A stretch of 17,581 bases of DNA from Betaproteobacteria bacterium (lineage in GTDB: Bacteria; Pseudomonadota; Gammaproteobacteria; Burkholderiales; Casimicrobiaceae), in NCBI GenBank assembly GCA_003153335.1, contig PLYG01000552.1:7762-25342 (forward strand). The letters are read 5' to 3'. A program made the translations under genes and the position numbers. Under the pieces are notes generated by a model, which worked only from the letters and a program-made list of their open reading frames with translations, was not told the DNA's origin and searched no databases. Shown here piece by piece: positions 7,263 to 14,183 of the stretch; the first letter of the stretch is position 1; the number at the start of each line of letters is the position of its first letter.

Positions 7263-7463
7263 ATGCCAGTAGTGACAGTGCAGTTTTTTTCAGGACGCAC
7301 GACCGAGCAGAAGAGGAAGCTCGTCGCTGCGATCACCGACGCGATGATCGAGTGCGCGGGGTGCAAGCCGGAGCATTTGCATGTGATCATCCACGATATC
7401 CCGAAGGATAGCTGGGGCCGCAACGGCCGGCTGGGCATCGACAACGAACCGGAGGACAAGTAA
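7263..7463 (+). CDS. 4-oxalocrotonate tautomerase family protein
   Basis: This 66-residue protein belongs to the small tautomerase superfamily, which uses an N-terminal proline as general base on enol/keto substrates. After removal of Met it begins PVVTVQFFSGRTTEQKRKL, giving the catalytic Pro1 and the Arg11 equivalent. The C-terminal DSWGRNG matches the usual WG-x-GG region. Members normally have 60-75 residues and form oligomers. GGAGAG (7253-7258) precedes the ATG. An in-frame upstream ATG at 7209 lies within repeat A and is rejected. The stop overlaps the next start by one base (TAATG), so the two genes are coupled. In this cluster it may isomerise an unsaturated acid formed after ring opening; this is inference. 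Confidence 0.88.
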   Translation: MPVVTVQFFSGRTTEQKRKLVAAITDAMIECAGCKPEHLHVIIHDIPKDSWGRNGRLGIDNEPEDK

Positions 7464-8446
7464 TGGCACTCGACGCCCTCGACCTCGGCAAAAGCGCGCT
7501 GCTGGTCATCGACCTGCAAAACGCCTTCATCCACGACCAGGGAACGCTGGGCGTCTCCGGCGTCGACACCAAGCGCCTGTCGTCCATCATCCCGCCGCTG
7601 GCCACGCTCATCAAGCGCTGCCAGGATGCCGGGATGCCGGTCATCTGGACGATGCAGGAGCACTACGCAGTCGACGCGTTGCGCAAGAAAAAGAAGCTGG
7701 CCGGGCACACCAGCCGGCGCAAACAGGTGTCGGCGCTCGCGGGCACCTGGGACGCGCAGATCGTCGACGAGCTGCAGGCGCTTGCCGCGTTCGACCCGTC
7801 GCTGGTGATCCGCAAGCACCGGTTCGGCGCGTTCTATCAGACGCGCCTGGAACAGGTGCTGCGCATGTTCGGCACGCAACACCTGTTCGTCGCCGGCACC
7901 ACCACCAACGCCTGCGTCGAGACGTCGATTCGCGAAGCGTACTTGCGCGATTACGATGTGGTAGCCGTCAAGGACTGCATCTCGGGCGTCAATGAAGAGT
8001 GGGAGCGGACCGCGTGGAAGGTGTGGCAGCAATACTTCTGCGAGCTGCACGGCTCCGCTGATGTGCTGCGCTGGATCGACGCGCAACAGGCGCCGCGCGT
8101 GCTGGGCTATGCCCACATGCTGCTGCAGGTGGGCGACATCGAGGCCTCGCGCAAATTCTACGTCGATCTGCTGGGCTTCAGCATGCGGCAAGCCAAACCG
8201 CTCGCCGATGGCCGGCCCTTCGTGCCTTTCAACGAGGGCATCGCGCTCACCACGGGTGGGCCGGGCAAGCCGCTGCAGATCGACCACATGGCGTTTCGCG
8301 TGCGCAACGTTGCGGCCCTGGCCGAGCGCTTGAAGAAGGGCAAGGTCCGCTTCTTCGAGGAGCTGCACGATGGCATCTACGGCAGGACCATCTACATTGC
8401 CGACCCCGACGGCAACAAGATCGAACTCTACGAAGAGGCCGCGTAG
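7463..8446 (+). CDS. Isochorismatase-type cysteine hydrolase fused to a glyoxalase/VOC domain
   Basis: The 327-residue protein contains two enzymes in one chain. Residues 9-205 form an isochorismatase-like cysteine hydrolase with the full triad: Asp17 (LVIDLQNAF), Lys118 (VIRKHRFGAF) and Cys151 (TTTNACVETS). Such enzymes cleave amides, for example N-carbamoylsarcosine, ureidoacrylate, biuret, maleamate or nicotinamide. Residues 213-325 form a vicinal-oxygen-chelate domain with HMLLQVGDIEASRKFY, QIDHMAFRV and DPDGNKIELYE. Candidate metal ligands are His218, His275 and Glu321. A Ser/Ala-rich linker is absent; the domains join at about residues 206-214. There is no frameshift, so the fusion is genuine in this sequence. 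It is coupled to the tautomerase gene and ends the cluster. An amidase step followed by a metal-dependent lyase, isomerase or dioxygenase step is plausible. Confidence 0.88.
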   Translation: MALDALDLGKSALLVIDLQNAFIHDQGTLGVSGVDTKRLSSIIPPLATLIKRCQDAGMPVIWTMQEHYAVDALRKKKKLAGHTSRRKQVSALAGTWDAQIVDELQALAAFDPSLVIRKHRFGAFYQTRLEQVLRMFGTQHLFVAGTTTNACVETSIREAYLRDYDVVAVKDCISGVNEEWERTAWKVWQQYFCELHGSADVLRWIDAQQAPRVLGYAHMLLQVGDIEASRKFYVDLLGFSMRQAKPLADGRPFVPFNEGIALTTGGPGKPLQIDHMAFRVRNVAALAERLKKGKVRFFEELHDGIYGRTIYIADPDGNKIELYEEAA

Positions 8447-8609
8447 CCCAGGCGCGAGCGCGGCGTCTGCCGAAGCAATTAAACCGGGAATGCACATCAA
8501 CACCAGAACAACTAATAGCCTGGAAGAATGACAGCTCCTGGCGCTTCTGCCGGTTATGTAGAGCTCTACGATTTTCCTTGTAGGCGGCAGTGTCCTGCCA
8601 AAATGACCG
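8447..8609. other. Intergenic region with small palindromes
   Basis: No gene is seen. The stretch has a perfect 12-base palindrome GTAGAGCTCTAC (8558-8569), flanked by CTGCCG (8547-8552) and CGGCAG (8585-8590), which could pair into a longer stem. This might be a terminator for the preceding operon or a regulator site for the following gene. No clear U-tract follows. Confidence 0.35.
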
Positions 8610-8641
8610 ATTACACAAAACTATAATAAGATTTGTGTAAT
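8610..8641 (+). promoter_or_regulatory. Palindromic operator enclosing a TATAAT -10 box
   Basis: Ten-base arms ATTACACAAA (8610-8619) and TTTGTGTAAT (8632-8641) are exact reverse complements. The 12-base centre contains a perfect TATAAT (8622-8627). Transcription would start near 8634, giving a leader of about 38 bases before the GTG at 8672. No good -35 box lies at the right distance, so the promoter may need an activator or be blocked by a repressor on the dyad. Because TTTTTT follows (8641-8646), a weak AU-rich terminator is the alternative reading. Confidence 0.5.
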
Positions 8642-8671
8642 TTTTTCGATAATGCAAGTGAGGATGATCCC

Positions 8672-10279
8672 GTGACTGCCGACGCCCCCGAATTCGACTA
8701 CGTGATCGTCGGTGCCGGGTCGGCCGGCTGTGTACTCGCGAACCGCCTCACGGCCAACGGCAGGCATCGCGTGCTGCTGCTGGAGGCTGGACCGGAGGAC
8801 CGGTCGCTGTGGATTCATCTGCCCATCGGTTACGGCAAGACGATGTGGCATCCGGTCTACAACTGGGGCTTCTACACCGAACCTGATCCGAACATGCACA
8901 ACCGCAAGATCTACTGGCCGCGCGGGCGTGGCTTGGGTGGATCGAGTTCGATCAACGGCCTGATCTTCATCCGCGGCCAACCGCAGGACTACGATCGCTG
9001 GGCCGCCGCAGGCAATGCGGGCTGGGGCTGGGATGATGTGCTGCCCTATTTCATCCGGTCGGAAGGCAACCAGCGCGGAGCGATTCCATTGCACGGCGGC
9101 GACGGGCCGCTGGCCGTGTCGGACATCGGCGCGAAGCACGAGCTGGTCGAAGCGTTCATCGCGGGCGCCAACAGCATCGGCGTACCGCGCACCGACGACT
9201 TCAACAACGCCACGCAGGAAGGCGTCGGCTACTTTCAGTTAACCACCAAAAATGGCTGGCGCTGCAGCTCGGCGACAGGCTACCTGAAGCCGGCGCGCAA
9301 GCGCCCGAACCTACGGGTGGAAACCGGTGCGCACGCGACGCAATTGCTTGGCGAAGGCAAGCGCGTGACGGGCGTGCGCTATACGCAGCATGGCCAGACA
9401 CATGCGGTCCGTGCTGCGCGCGAAGTGATACTGGCCGCCGGCGCACTGCAGTCGCCGCAGTTGCTGCAACTCTCGGGCATCGGACCTGCTGCGCATTTGC
9501 AGCAACTGGGGATTCCGGTCGTGCATGATCTGCCGGGAGTCGGGGCGAACCTGCAGGATCATCTGCAGGCGCGCCTGATTTTTCAATGCAGGAAACCGGT
9601 CACCACCAACGATCAGTTGCGCAGCGTTTTCGGACAAATGAAAATCGGCCTGCAGTGGCTGCTGTTCAAGACCGGCCCGCTGGCCATCGGCATCAACCAG
9701 GGCGGACTCTTTTGCCGCGCCCTGCCCGAGTCCGCGACGCCGGACATCCAGTTTCATTTCGCGACCCTGTCGGCCGACATGGCAGGCGGCAAGGTGCACC
9801 CGTTCTCCGGTTTCACGATGTCGGTGTGCCAGTTGCGGCCCACCTCGCGCGGTACCGTGCTGATCAAGTCGCGCGATCCGCTGGAGCCGCCGGTAATACA
9901 GCCGAATTACCTGTCGACGGCGCTCGACCGCCGTACTGCGGTAGCGGGACTCAAGGTCGCGCGCACGATCGCGCAATCCGCGGCAATGCGCGACTACACG
10001 CTGGCCGAATACAAGCCCGGCCCCGGTGTGGCAAGCGACGAGGAGTTGCTGGAATTCATACGCGAGAATGGCGCGACGATTTTCCATGCGGCGGGAACCT
10101 GCAAGATGGGCATCGCTGCGGACGCAGTGGTCGACCCGCAATTGCGCGTGCACGGCATCGCGGGCTTGCGCGTCGTCGACTGTTCGATCCTGCCGACCCT
10201 GGTGTCAGGCAATACCCACTGGCCCGTCGTGATGATTGCGGAAAAGGCGGCGGAGATGATTCTGGACGGAGCTGAATGA
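8672..10279 (+). CDS. GMC-family FAD-dependent oxidoreductase (choline/alcohol dehydrogenase-like)
   Basis: The 535-residue flavoprotein belongs to the glucose-methanol-choline group, which oxidises alcohols to aldehydes. The N-terminus holds the FAD dinucleotide-binding motif YVIVGAGSAGCVLANRL, the second signature PRGRGLGGSSSINGL (83-97) binds FAD, and the C-terminus has FHAAGTCKMG (His472) and VSGNTHWPVVMIAEKAA (His516). The active-site pair is therefore His-His rather than the more common His-Asn of NTNAP-type bacterial members. The GTG at 8672 is chosen because AGGA (8661-8664) lies 7 bases before it; an upstream TTG at 8633 would put the start inside the palindrome. No signal peptide is seen. 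It has its own promoter region, so it may or may not belong functionally to the preceding cluster. Substrate unknown. Confidence 0.9.
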   Translation: MTADAPEFDYVIVGAGSAGCVLANRLTANGRHRVLLLEAGPEDRSLWIHLPIGYGKTMWHPVYNWGFYTEPDPNMHNRKIYWPRGRGLGGSSSINGLIFIRGQPQDYDRWAAAGNAGWGWDDVLPYFIRSEGNQRGAIPLHGGDGPLAVSDIGAKHELVEAFIAGANSIGVPRTDDFNNATQEGVGYFQLTTKNGWRCSSATGYLKPARKRPNLRVETGAHATQLLGEGKRVTGVRYTQHGQTHAVRAAREVILAAGALQSPQLLQLSGIGPAAHLQQLGIPVVHDLPGVGANLQDHLQARLIFQCRKPVTTNDQLRSVFGQMKIGLQWLLFKTGPLAIGINQGGLFCRALPESATPDIQFHFATLSADMAGGKVHPFSGFTMSVCQLRPTSRGTVLIKSRDPLEPPVIQPNYLSTALDRRTAVAGLKVARTIAQSAAMRDYTLAEYKPGPGVASDEELLEFIRENGATIFHAAGTCKMGIAADAVVDPQLRVHGIAGLRVVDCSILPTLVSGNTHWPVVMIAEKAAEMILDGAE

Positions 10280-10292
10280 CATCGATCTTCCC

Positions 10293-10304
10293 GGAAGCGG
10301 GCCA
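10293..10304. terminator. Weak hairpin between convergent genes
   Basis: CCCG-GAAG-CGGG lies in the 70-base gap between the GMC gene and the convergent hydrolase gene. The stem is only four base pairs and no T-run follows, so its role as a terminator is doubtful. It resembles in miniature the CCCGC-GAAG-GCGGG hairpin at 17005-17040. Confidence 0.25.
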
Positions 10305-10349
10305 ATTGTCAGCTTGTGGGATTGTCATCTACGCAGAAAGCGACACAGC

Positions 10350-11570
10350 TCACGGCGCCAGCCACCGCTTGATCTGCGCATACACCTCGACTTTTCCCAG
10401 CAAGTCCAGATGGTTCATGTTGTAGCCAATCCATTGGTTGGCCTCGGGTATCGGCAATGTCCTGTCCGGATTGACGTGCCGGCCCAGCGCGCTCGCCAGC
10501 GGCACCAGGCCATCGCCCAGGATCCGGTCCTTCGCGTCTCCCGCCGAATCACCTGTCGTCGCTGCGATGGCATAGCAATCCACGCCATCGGGCAGCGGCA
10601 CCGGCTTGCGCTGATCTCTTGCATGCGCAAAGCGATCGCGATTGGCCCAGTCTTCATCCAGCAGGTTGCCGTAGCGCAGATCGGTAACGCCTGCGCTGCG
10701 AATTTTTCCCAGACGTGCAAACGGCGCGGTGTACGGGCTGACACCCAGGATGATGTCCACCCAGTGGCCGCCGCGCTCCAGCGGCGCGCCGTGATGCGGC
10801 GTACCCAGGAAGACCAGCTTGCGCAGAGAGGGCAGCCAGGTGTGTACGGAAGCGTGCCCGGCATGACAGGCACTGCGCGCAAGCAGCCCGCCTACGCTGT
10901 GACCGATGATCACCAACTCGGTTACGGGCGCCGGCCACGCCTTCAGCAACGATTCCAGCAGATCCGCAAACTCGCGCCCGTTGGTGGAAATATGCCGGCC
11001 GCTGTTGTAGTGCAGGTAGATCGGCGTATAGCCCAGGTCGCGCGCCAGCGCCGCGCCGTGATCGTGGCCTTGCCGCGTCCATTGCAGGTCGTTCATGCAC
11101 AAGCCATGCACCAGCACCAGCAGCTTGCCGGCCTGTTCGCCCGGTTGCGGAGCCGCCGAGGCCAGCCCCTCGCCGGTCAGTTCGAGCGGAAGCCCATTAC
11201 GGTGCAAGCGCATCGGAATCGCCAGCGAATTCCCGGTCGCCACGAGGTAATCGCCCAGCACGCCGTTCAGCGCTGCTAACACCGCTTCGCGCGCAGGCGA
11301 CGAACTTCCTTCGCCCAGCATCAAACCGAGCTGCCCAAGCAGCGCATCGATGCCGCCGCCGACCAGCCGCGTTACCCCGCGTATGGTCCCGTAGACAAGC
11401 CCGGTGATTCCTGTGGTCCGCCCTTTTGGCACAACGCCGGCTACGCTCGATGCCGAAGTAATATTGTGATGCATCGTCTCCACCAGATCGGTCAGACCCG
11501 TGGCCGCGTCAACGGCCAGCCGGCTGACGCCGCGCAGGTCCGTAGCGCGACCATGCGACTTGCGCGTCAT
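10350..11570 (-). CDS. Alpha/beta hydrolase, lipase-like (PGAP1-like/esterase)
   Basis: The 406-residue protein has a serine hydrolase core at residues 149-300: LLVLVHGLCMND with the oxyanion HG, then GHSVGGLLAR with nucleophile Ser225. The likely acid is Asp353 (ILGDGLVPLAS), and His387 (NMNHLDLL) completes the triad. The 145-residue N-terminal region is rich in Gly and aliphatic residues, with segments such as GITGLVYGTIRGVTRLVGGGIDALLGQLG that may form amphipathic or membrane-associated helices. No signal peptide is evident. The start has only a weak GGAA upstream. It stands alone, convergent with the GMC gene and divergent from the TctC-type gene. The most likely role is a triacylglycerol or polyester lipase/esterase; the substrate is unknown. 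Confidence 0.82.
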   Translation of the reverse strand: MTRKSHGRATDLRGVSRLAVDAATGLTDLVETMHHNITSASSVAGVVPKGRTTGITGLVYGTIRGVTRLVGGGIDALLGQLGLMLGEGSSSPAREAVLAALNGVLGDYLVATGNSLAIPMRLHRNGLPLELTGEGLASAAPQPGEQAGKLLVLVHGLCMNDLQWTRQGHDHGAALARDLGYTPIYLHYNSGRHISTNGREFADLLESLLKAWPAPVTELVIIGHSVGGLLARSACHAGHASVHTWLPSLRKLVFLGTPHHGAPLERGGHWVDIILGVSPYTAPFARLGKIRSAGVTDLRYGNLLDEDWANRDRFAHARDQRKPVPLPDGVDCYAIAATTGDSAGDAKDRILGDGLVPLASALGRHVNPDRTLPIPEANQWIGYNMNHLDLLGKVEVYAQIKRWLAP

Positions 11571-11717
11571 TGCGGGTTCCGGTTTCGATTACCGCCGGGC
11601 CCCTGCCTTGGCGGGGATGGCGAGGTGAAGGGTTCAGGCGTCAATTGCACGTCCTCAAGTTTTGGAAAGTGGCCGCAGGATGAATCGCGAACGCATTTGT
11701 GGCATTCTGAGCGCAAT

Positions 11718-11771
11718 GGGGCACGGACCACGTTTACCGATTTGCCAACGCGAAAATCGTGGTCTGTCCCC
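11718..11771. repeat. Dispersed inverted repeat, copy B (imperfect)
   Basis: The left arm GGGGCACGGACCACGTTTA (11718-11736) is a variant of the family sequence. The right arm ends CGTGGTCTGTCCCC at 11771. It lies 31 bases upstream of the ATG of the TctC-type gene and 18 bases before its ribosome-binding site, so it would be in or near the leader of that transcript. Confidence 0.8.
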
Positions 11772-11802
11772 GATTCTACGATTCTATCAAAGGAGACGTT
11801 GC

Positions 11803-12813
11803 ATGAACCCGAACCACTCAACGACGCGGCGGCAGTTCCTTGTGACTACGGGGATTGCCGTAGCGCTCAGCGCGCCGGTGATGCAACCGGTGTCCGTACT
11901 GGCGCAATCGGGTGCGGCGTGGCCAGCGCGTCCGCTGCGCATCATCGCGGGATACCCCAGCGGCTCTTCGCCCGATCTGCTGGCGCGCCTGCTCGCCGAA
12001 CACCTCGGCAAGTCCCTGGGCCAAACGGTGATTGTGGAAAACAAGCCGGGTGCCGGCGGCAACATCGGCGCCGAATTGATCGCCAAGGCCGACGACGGAC
12101 ACACTATCGGGATCATCGGCAACGGCCCACTGACCAGTTCCAAATTTCTATTCAGCAAGCTCGCCTACGATCCGCTGAAGGATTTCGCGCCCATCGCACT
12201 CGTTGGCAGCGCGCCGCTCGTCTGGGTCGCGCCAAAATCCGCTGTCACCGGCTCGGTCGCCGACTACATCAAATCCGTCCAGGCGGCCGGCGACAAGATC
12301 AACTATGGGTCGATTGGCGCCGGGTCGGGCGGACACCTGGCCATGGAATTGATCAAGGAGCGTCTGGGTCTGCAAGCGGTGCACGTGCCGTTCGCCGGCG
12401 GGCCGGCCATCCTCAACGCCATGCTGGGCGGACAGATCCAGATCGCGCTGCTGCCCGGGTCGACCGTGGCGCCGCTGGTCCAATCGGGCAAGCTCGCCGC
12501 GGTTGCGGTCACCACGTCGGAGCGCAGTCCGCTCGCGCCCGACCTGCCCTCGATGTCGGAGATTGGCGCCAAGGGCATCAATATCGAAGTCTGGAACGCG
12601 ATCATGGCCCCGGTGAAAATGCCCGAGGCCCATCAGGCCAGGCTCAACGCCGAGATCGCGAAGATTCTCCAGACCAGCGAAGTGCGCGAGAAACTGCTCC
12701 AGCTCGGCTGGAGGGTGGAAGACACTTCACCCAAGGCCCTAGCCGATCGCATCAAGAGTGACACGGCGCTCTACGGCGCGCTGATCACGGCCAAGGGCAT
12801 CAAAGTGGATTAG
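11803..12813 (+). CDS. Tripartite tricarboxylate transporter substrate-binding protein (TctC/Bug family)
   Basis: The 336-residue periplasmic binding protein belongs to the Bug family, which is greatly expanded in Burkholderiales. It begins with a twin-arginine-type signal, TTRRQFLVTTGIAVAL, cleaved near VLAQS at about residue 34. Family signatures are WPARPLRIIAGYPSGSSPD, VIVENKPGAGGNIGAELIAKA, INYGSIGAGSGGHLAMEL and VHVPFAGGPAILNAMLGG. AAGGAGA (11790-11796) precedes the ATG. No TctA or TctB membrane genes are nearby, as is common for orphan Bug proteins, which share permeases or act as sensors. The ligand, usually a carboxylate, cannot be predicted. It is convergent with the Gfo-type gene across repeat C. 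Confidence 0.92.
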   Translation: MNPNHSTTRRQFLVTTGIAVALSAPVMQPVSVLAQSGAAWPARPLRIIAGYPSGSSPDLLARLLAEHLGKSLGQTVIVENKPGAGGNIGAELIAKADDGHTIGIIGNGPLTSSKFLFSKLAYDPLKDFAPIALVGSAPLVWVAPKSAVTGSVADYIKSVQAAGDKINYGSIGAGSGGHLAMELIKERLGLQAVHVPFAGGPAILNAMLGGQIQIALLPGSTVAPLVQSGKLAAVAVTTSERSPLAPDLPSMSEIGAKGINIEVWNAIMAPVKMPEAHQARLNAEIAKILQTSEVREKLLQLGWRVEDTSPKALADRIKSDTALYGALITAKGIKVD

Positions 12814-12899
12814 CAGGATGGGTGGTCCATCCCACGGCATGTCGGCGCCTTAACGTAGCGCTATGGTGGTCTGACTCATTCCGTTCGCCGGGTAGATCC

Positions 12900-12951
12900 G
12901 GGACAGACCACGTTTAATGGATTTCCGAGTCGCAAATCGTGGTCTGTTCCT
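12900..12951. repeat. Dispersed inverted repeat, copy C
   Basis: GGGACAGACCACGTTTA on the left and ATCGTGGTCTGTTCC on the right form an imperfect hairpin. A further half-site-like GGTGGTCTGACTCATTCC lies upstream near 12865-12882. The copy sits in the gap between the convergent TctC-type and Gfo-type genes, where it could end transcription from both sides. No U-tract is present. Confidence 0.8.
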
Positions 12952-12963
12952 ATATTGAACTAC

Positions 12964-12978
12964 TCCGCTCGAAGCGGA
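12964..12978 (-). terminator. Small hairpin after the Gfo-type gene
   Basis: TCCGCT-CGA-AGCGGA is a perfect 6-base-pair stem lying 4 bases past the stop codon of the minus-strand oxidoreductase gene. There is no clear U-run behind it, so it is at best a weak or factor-dependent terminator; repeat C follows at once. Confidence 0.3.
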
Positions 12979-12982
12979 ACCC

Positions 12983-14152
12983 CTACGCGAGGACCTTTGT
13001 CCATTGTCCGTTGTTGCTGCTCGACGCCACGCACGCCTCGATGAACGCCATCGTGTGCACGCCGTCCTCGATGCGCGGATACGGGGCTATCGAGCGCGGC
13101 TTGCCGAGATTGCGGGCGATGATGTCTTCCGCGGCTTCGCGATAGAGATTCGCGAACGCCTCGCGCAAGCCCTCCGGATGACCGCGCGGCGTGCGCCCGA
13201 GAGCGATGAGTTCCGGCGACAGAAACGTGTCGCCGCGGGTGACAACGCGGACCGGTTCGCCCTGCATCGCCAGGCGGATATAACCCGCCTCACGATGATT
13301 CCAATCCAGCATCCCCTTGTCGCCGTAGACGCGAAGGCGGATATCGTTTTCGCCGCCTGCCGCGGCCTGCGTCACGGTGAACGTGCCGCGCGCGCCACTG
13401 GCAAAGCGCATGTTTGCCGACGTGTAGTCAATGACTTCGCGTCCGGGCAGCAGCGCTGCGGTATCGGCGCTGACTTCGCTGACGTTCGCATCGGCGGCAA
13501 AACAGGCCAGGTGTTGCGCATGACAGCCGATCGCGCTCATCACTAGCGCGAGACCGCTGCGCTGCGGGTCAAGAATCCACTTCAGGCGGTTGTTTTGCGG
13601 TCCGTCTTCCAGCTTGGTGGCCAGTCCGCTCTGGATGTATTCGACTTGCACCAGGCGCAGCCTGCCCACCGTGCCATCCTGCACTACTGCGCGGGCATAG
13701 CGCGTCATCGCATACGCGGCGTAAGCGTGAGTGATGCAGAACACGCGGTTGCCCGCCTGCACGCGCCGCGCGAGGTCCTGCGCTTCGGCCAGCGTGATGG
13801 TAACGGGCTTGTCGCAAATCACGTCGAAGCCCGCATCGAGCGCGGCGGCCGACGCGGAATAATGGGTGTCGTTCGGAGTCATGATCGCGACCGCGTCGAT
13901 CGGGTCGCTGCGCGCGCGCTCGGCGGCGCACAATTCCGCGACGTTGCCGTAAGCACGATCGGCCGCGATGCCGAGTTGCCGGCCCTTGTCGCGCGAGCGC
14001 GCCGGGTCCGCCGAAAAGACCCCGGCGACGACTTTGAACATGCCGTCGAACTCCGCGGCGCCGCGATGCATATGGCCGATCCAGGATTCCGGACCGCCGC
14101 CGATGATCGCGAGACGCAGCGGCCGGCCGAATTCTTCGAGTAAGGTAGTCAT
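12983..14152 (-). CDS. Gfo/Idh/MocA-family oxidoreductase
   Basis: The 389-residue protein has an N-terminal Rossmann domain (LAIIGGGPESWIG, 14-26) and the family signature around ICDKPVT (DKP, 114-116; the usual EKP with Asp for Glu). The C-terminal domain contains LVMSAIGCHAQHLACF. Close relatives have GDIGTH at this point, where Asp and His join Lys115 in catalysis; here the Asp is replaced by Ala while His211 remains. Members oxidise or reduce sugars, inositols and similar polyols with NAD(P). Its start is 31 bases after the tauC stop, so it is probably the last gene of the tau transcript, although sulfonate catabolism does not normally need such an enzyme. No ribosome-binding site is evident before the ATG. 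Substrate unknown. Confidence 0.88.
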   Translation of the reverse strand: MTTLLEEFGRPLRLAIIGGGPESWIGHMHRGAAEFDGMFKVVAGVFSADPARSRDKGRQLGIAADRAYGNVAELCAAERARSDPIDAVAIMTPNDTHYSASAAALDAGFDVICDKPVTITLAEAQDLARRVQAGNRVFCITHAYAAYAMTRYARAVVQDGTVGRLRLVQVEYIQSGLATKLEDGPQNNRLKWILDPQRSGLALVMSAIGCHAQHLACFAADANVSEVSADTAALLPGREVIDYTSANMRFASGARGTFTVTQAAAGGENDIRLRVYGDKGMLDWNHREAGYIRLAMQGEPVRVVTRGDTFLSPELIALGRTPRGHPEGLREAFANLYREAAEDIIARNLGKPRSIAPYPRIEDGVHTMAFIEACVASSSNNGQWTKVLA

Positions 14153-14183
14153 GGGGACAGTCTAGCGTATGGTTTTGAAATTG

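Noticed and set aside
7247..8503. 418-residue open frame on the minus strand
   Set aside because: It mirrors the tautomerase and fusion genes, which have clear family motifs; its Asp/Arg/Val/Leu-rich sequence is the usual antisense by-product of GC-rich codon use.
14152..14160. GGGGACAG next to the Gfo-type start as a fifth copy of the repeat
   Set aside because: Only eight bases match, the continuation TCTAGCG diverges, and no opposite arm is found; chance or a remnant too short to support.
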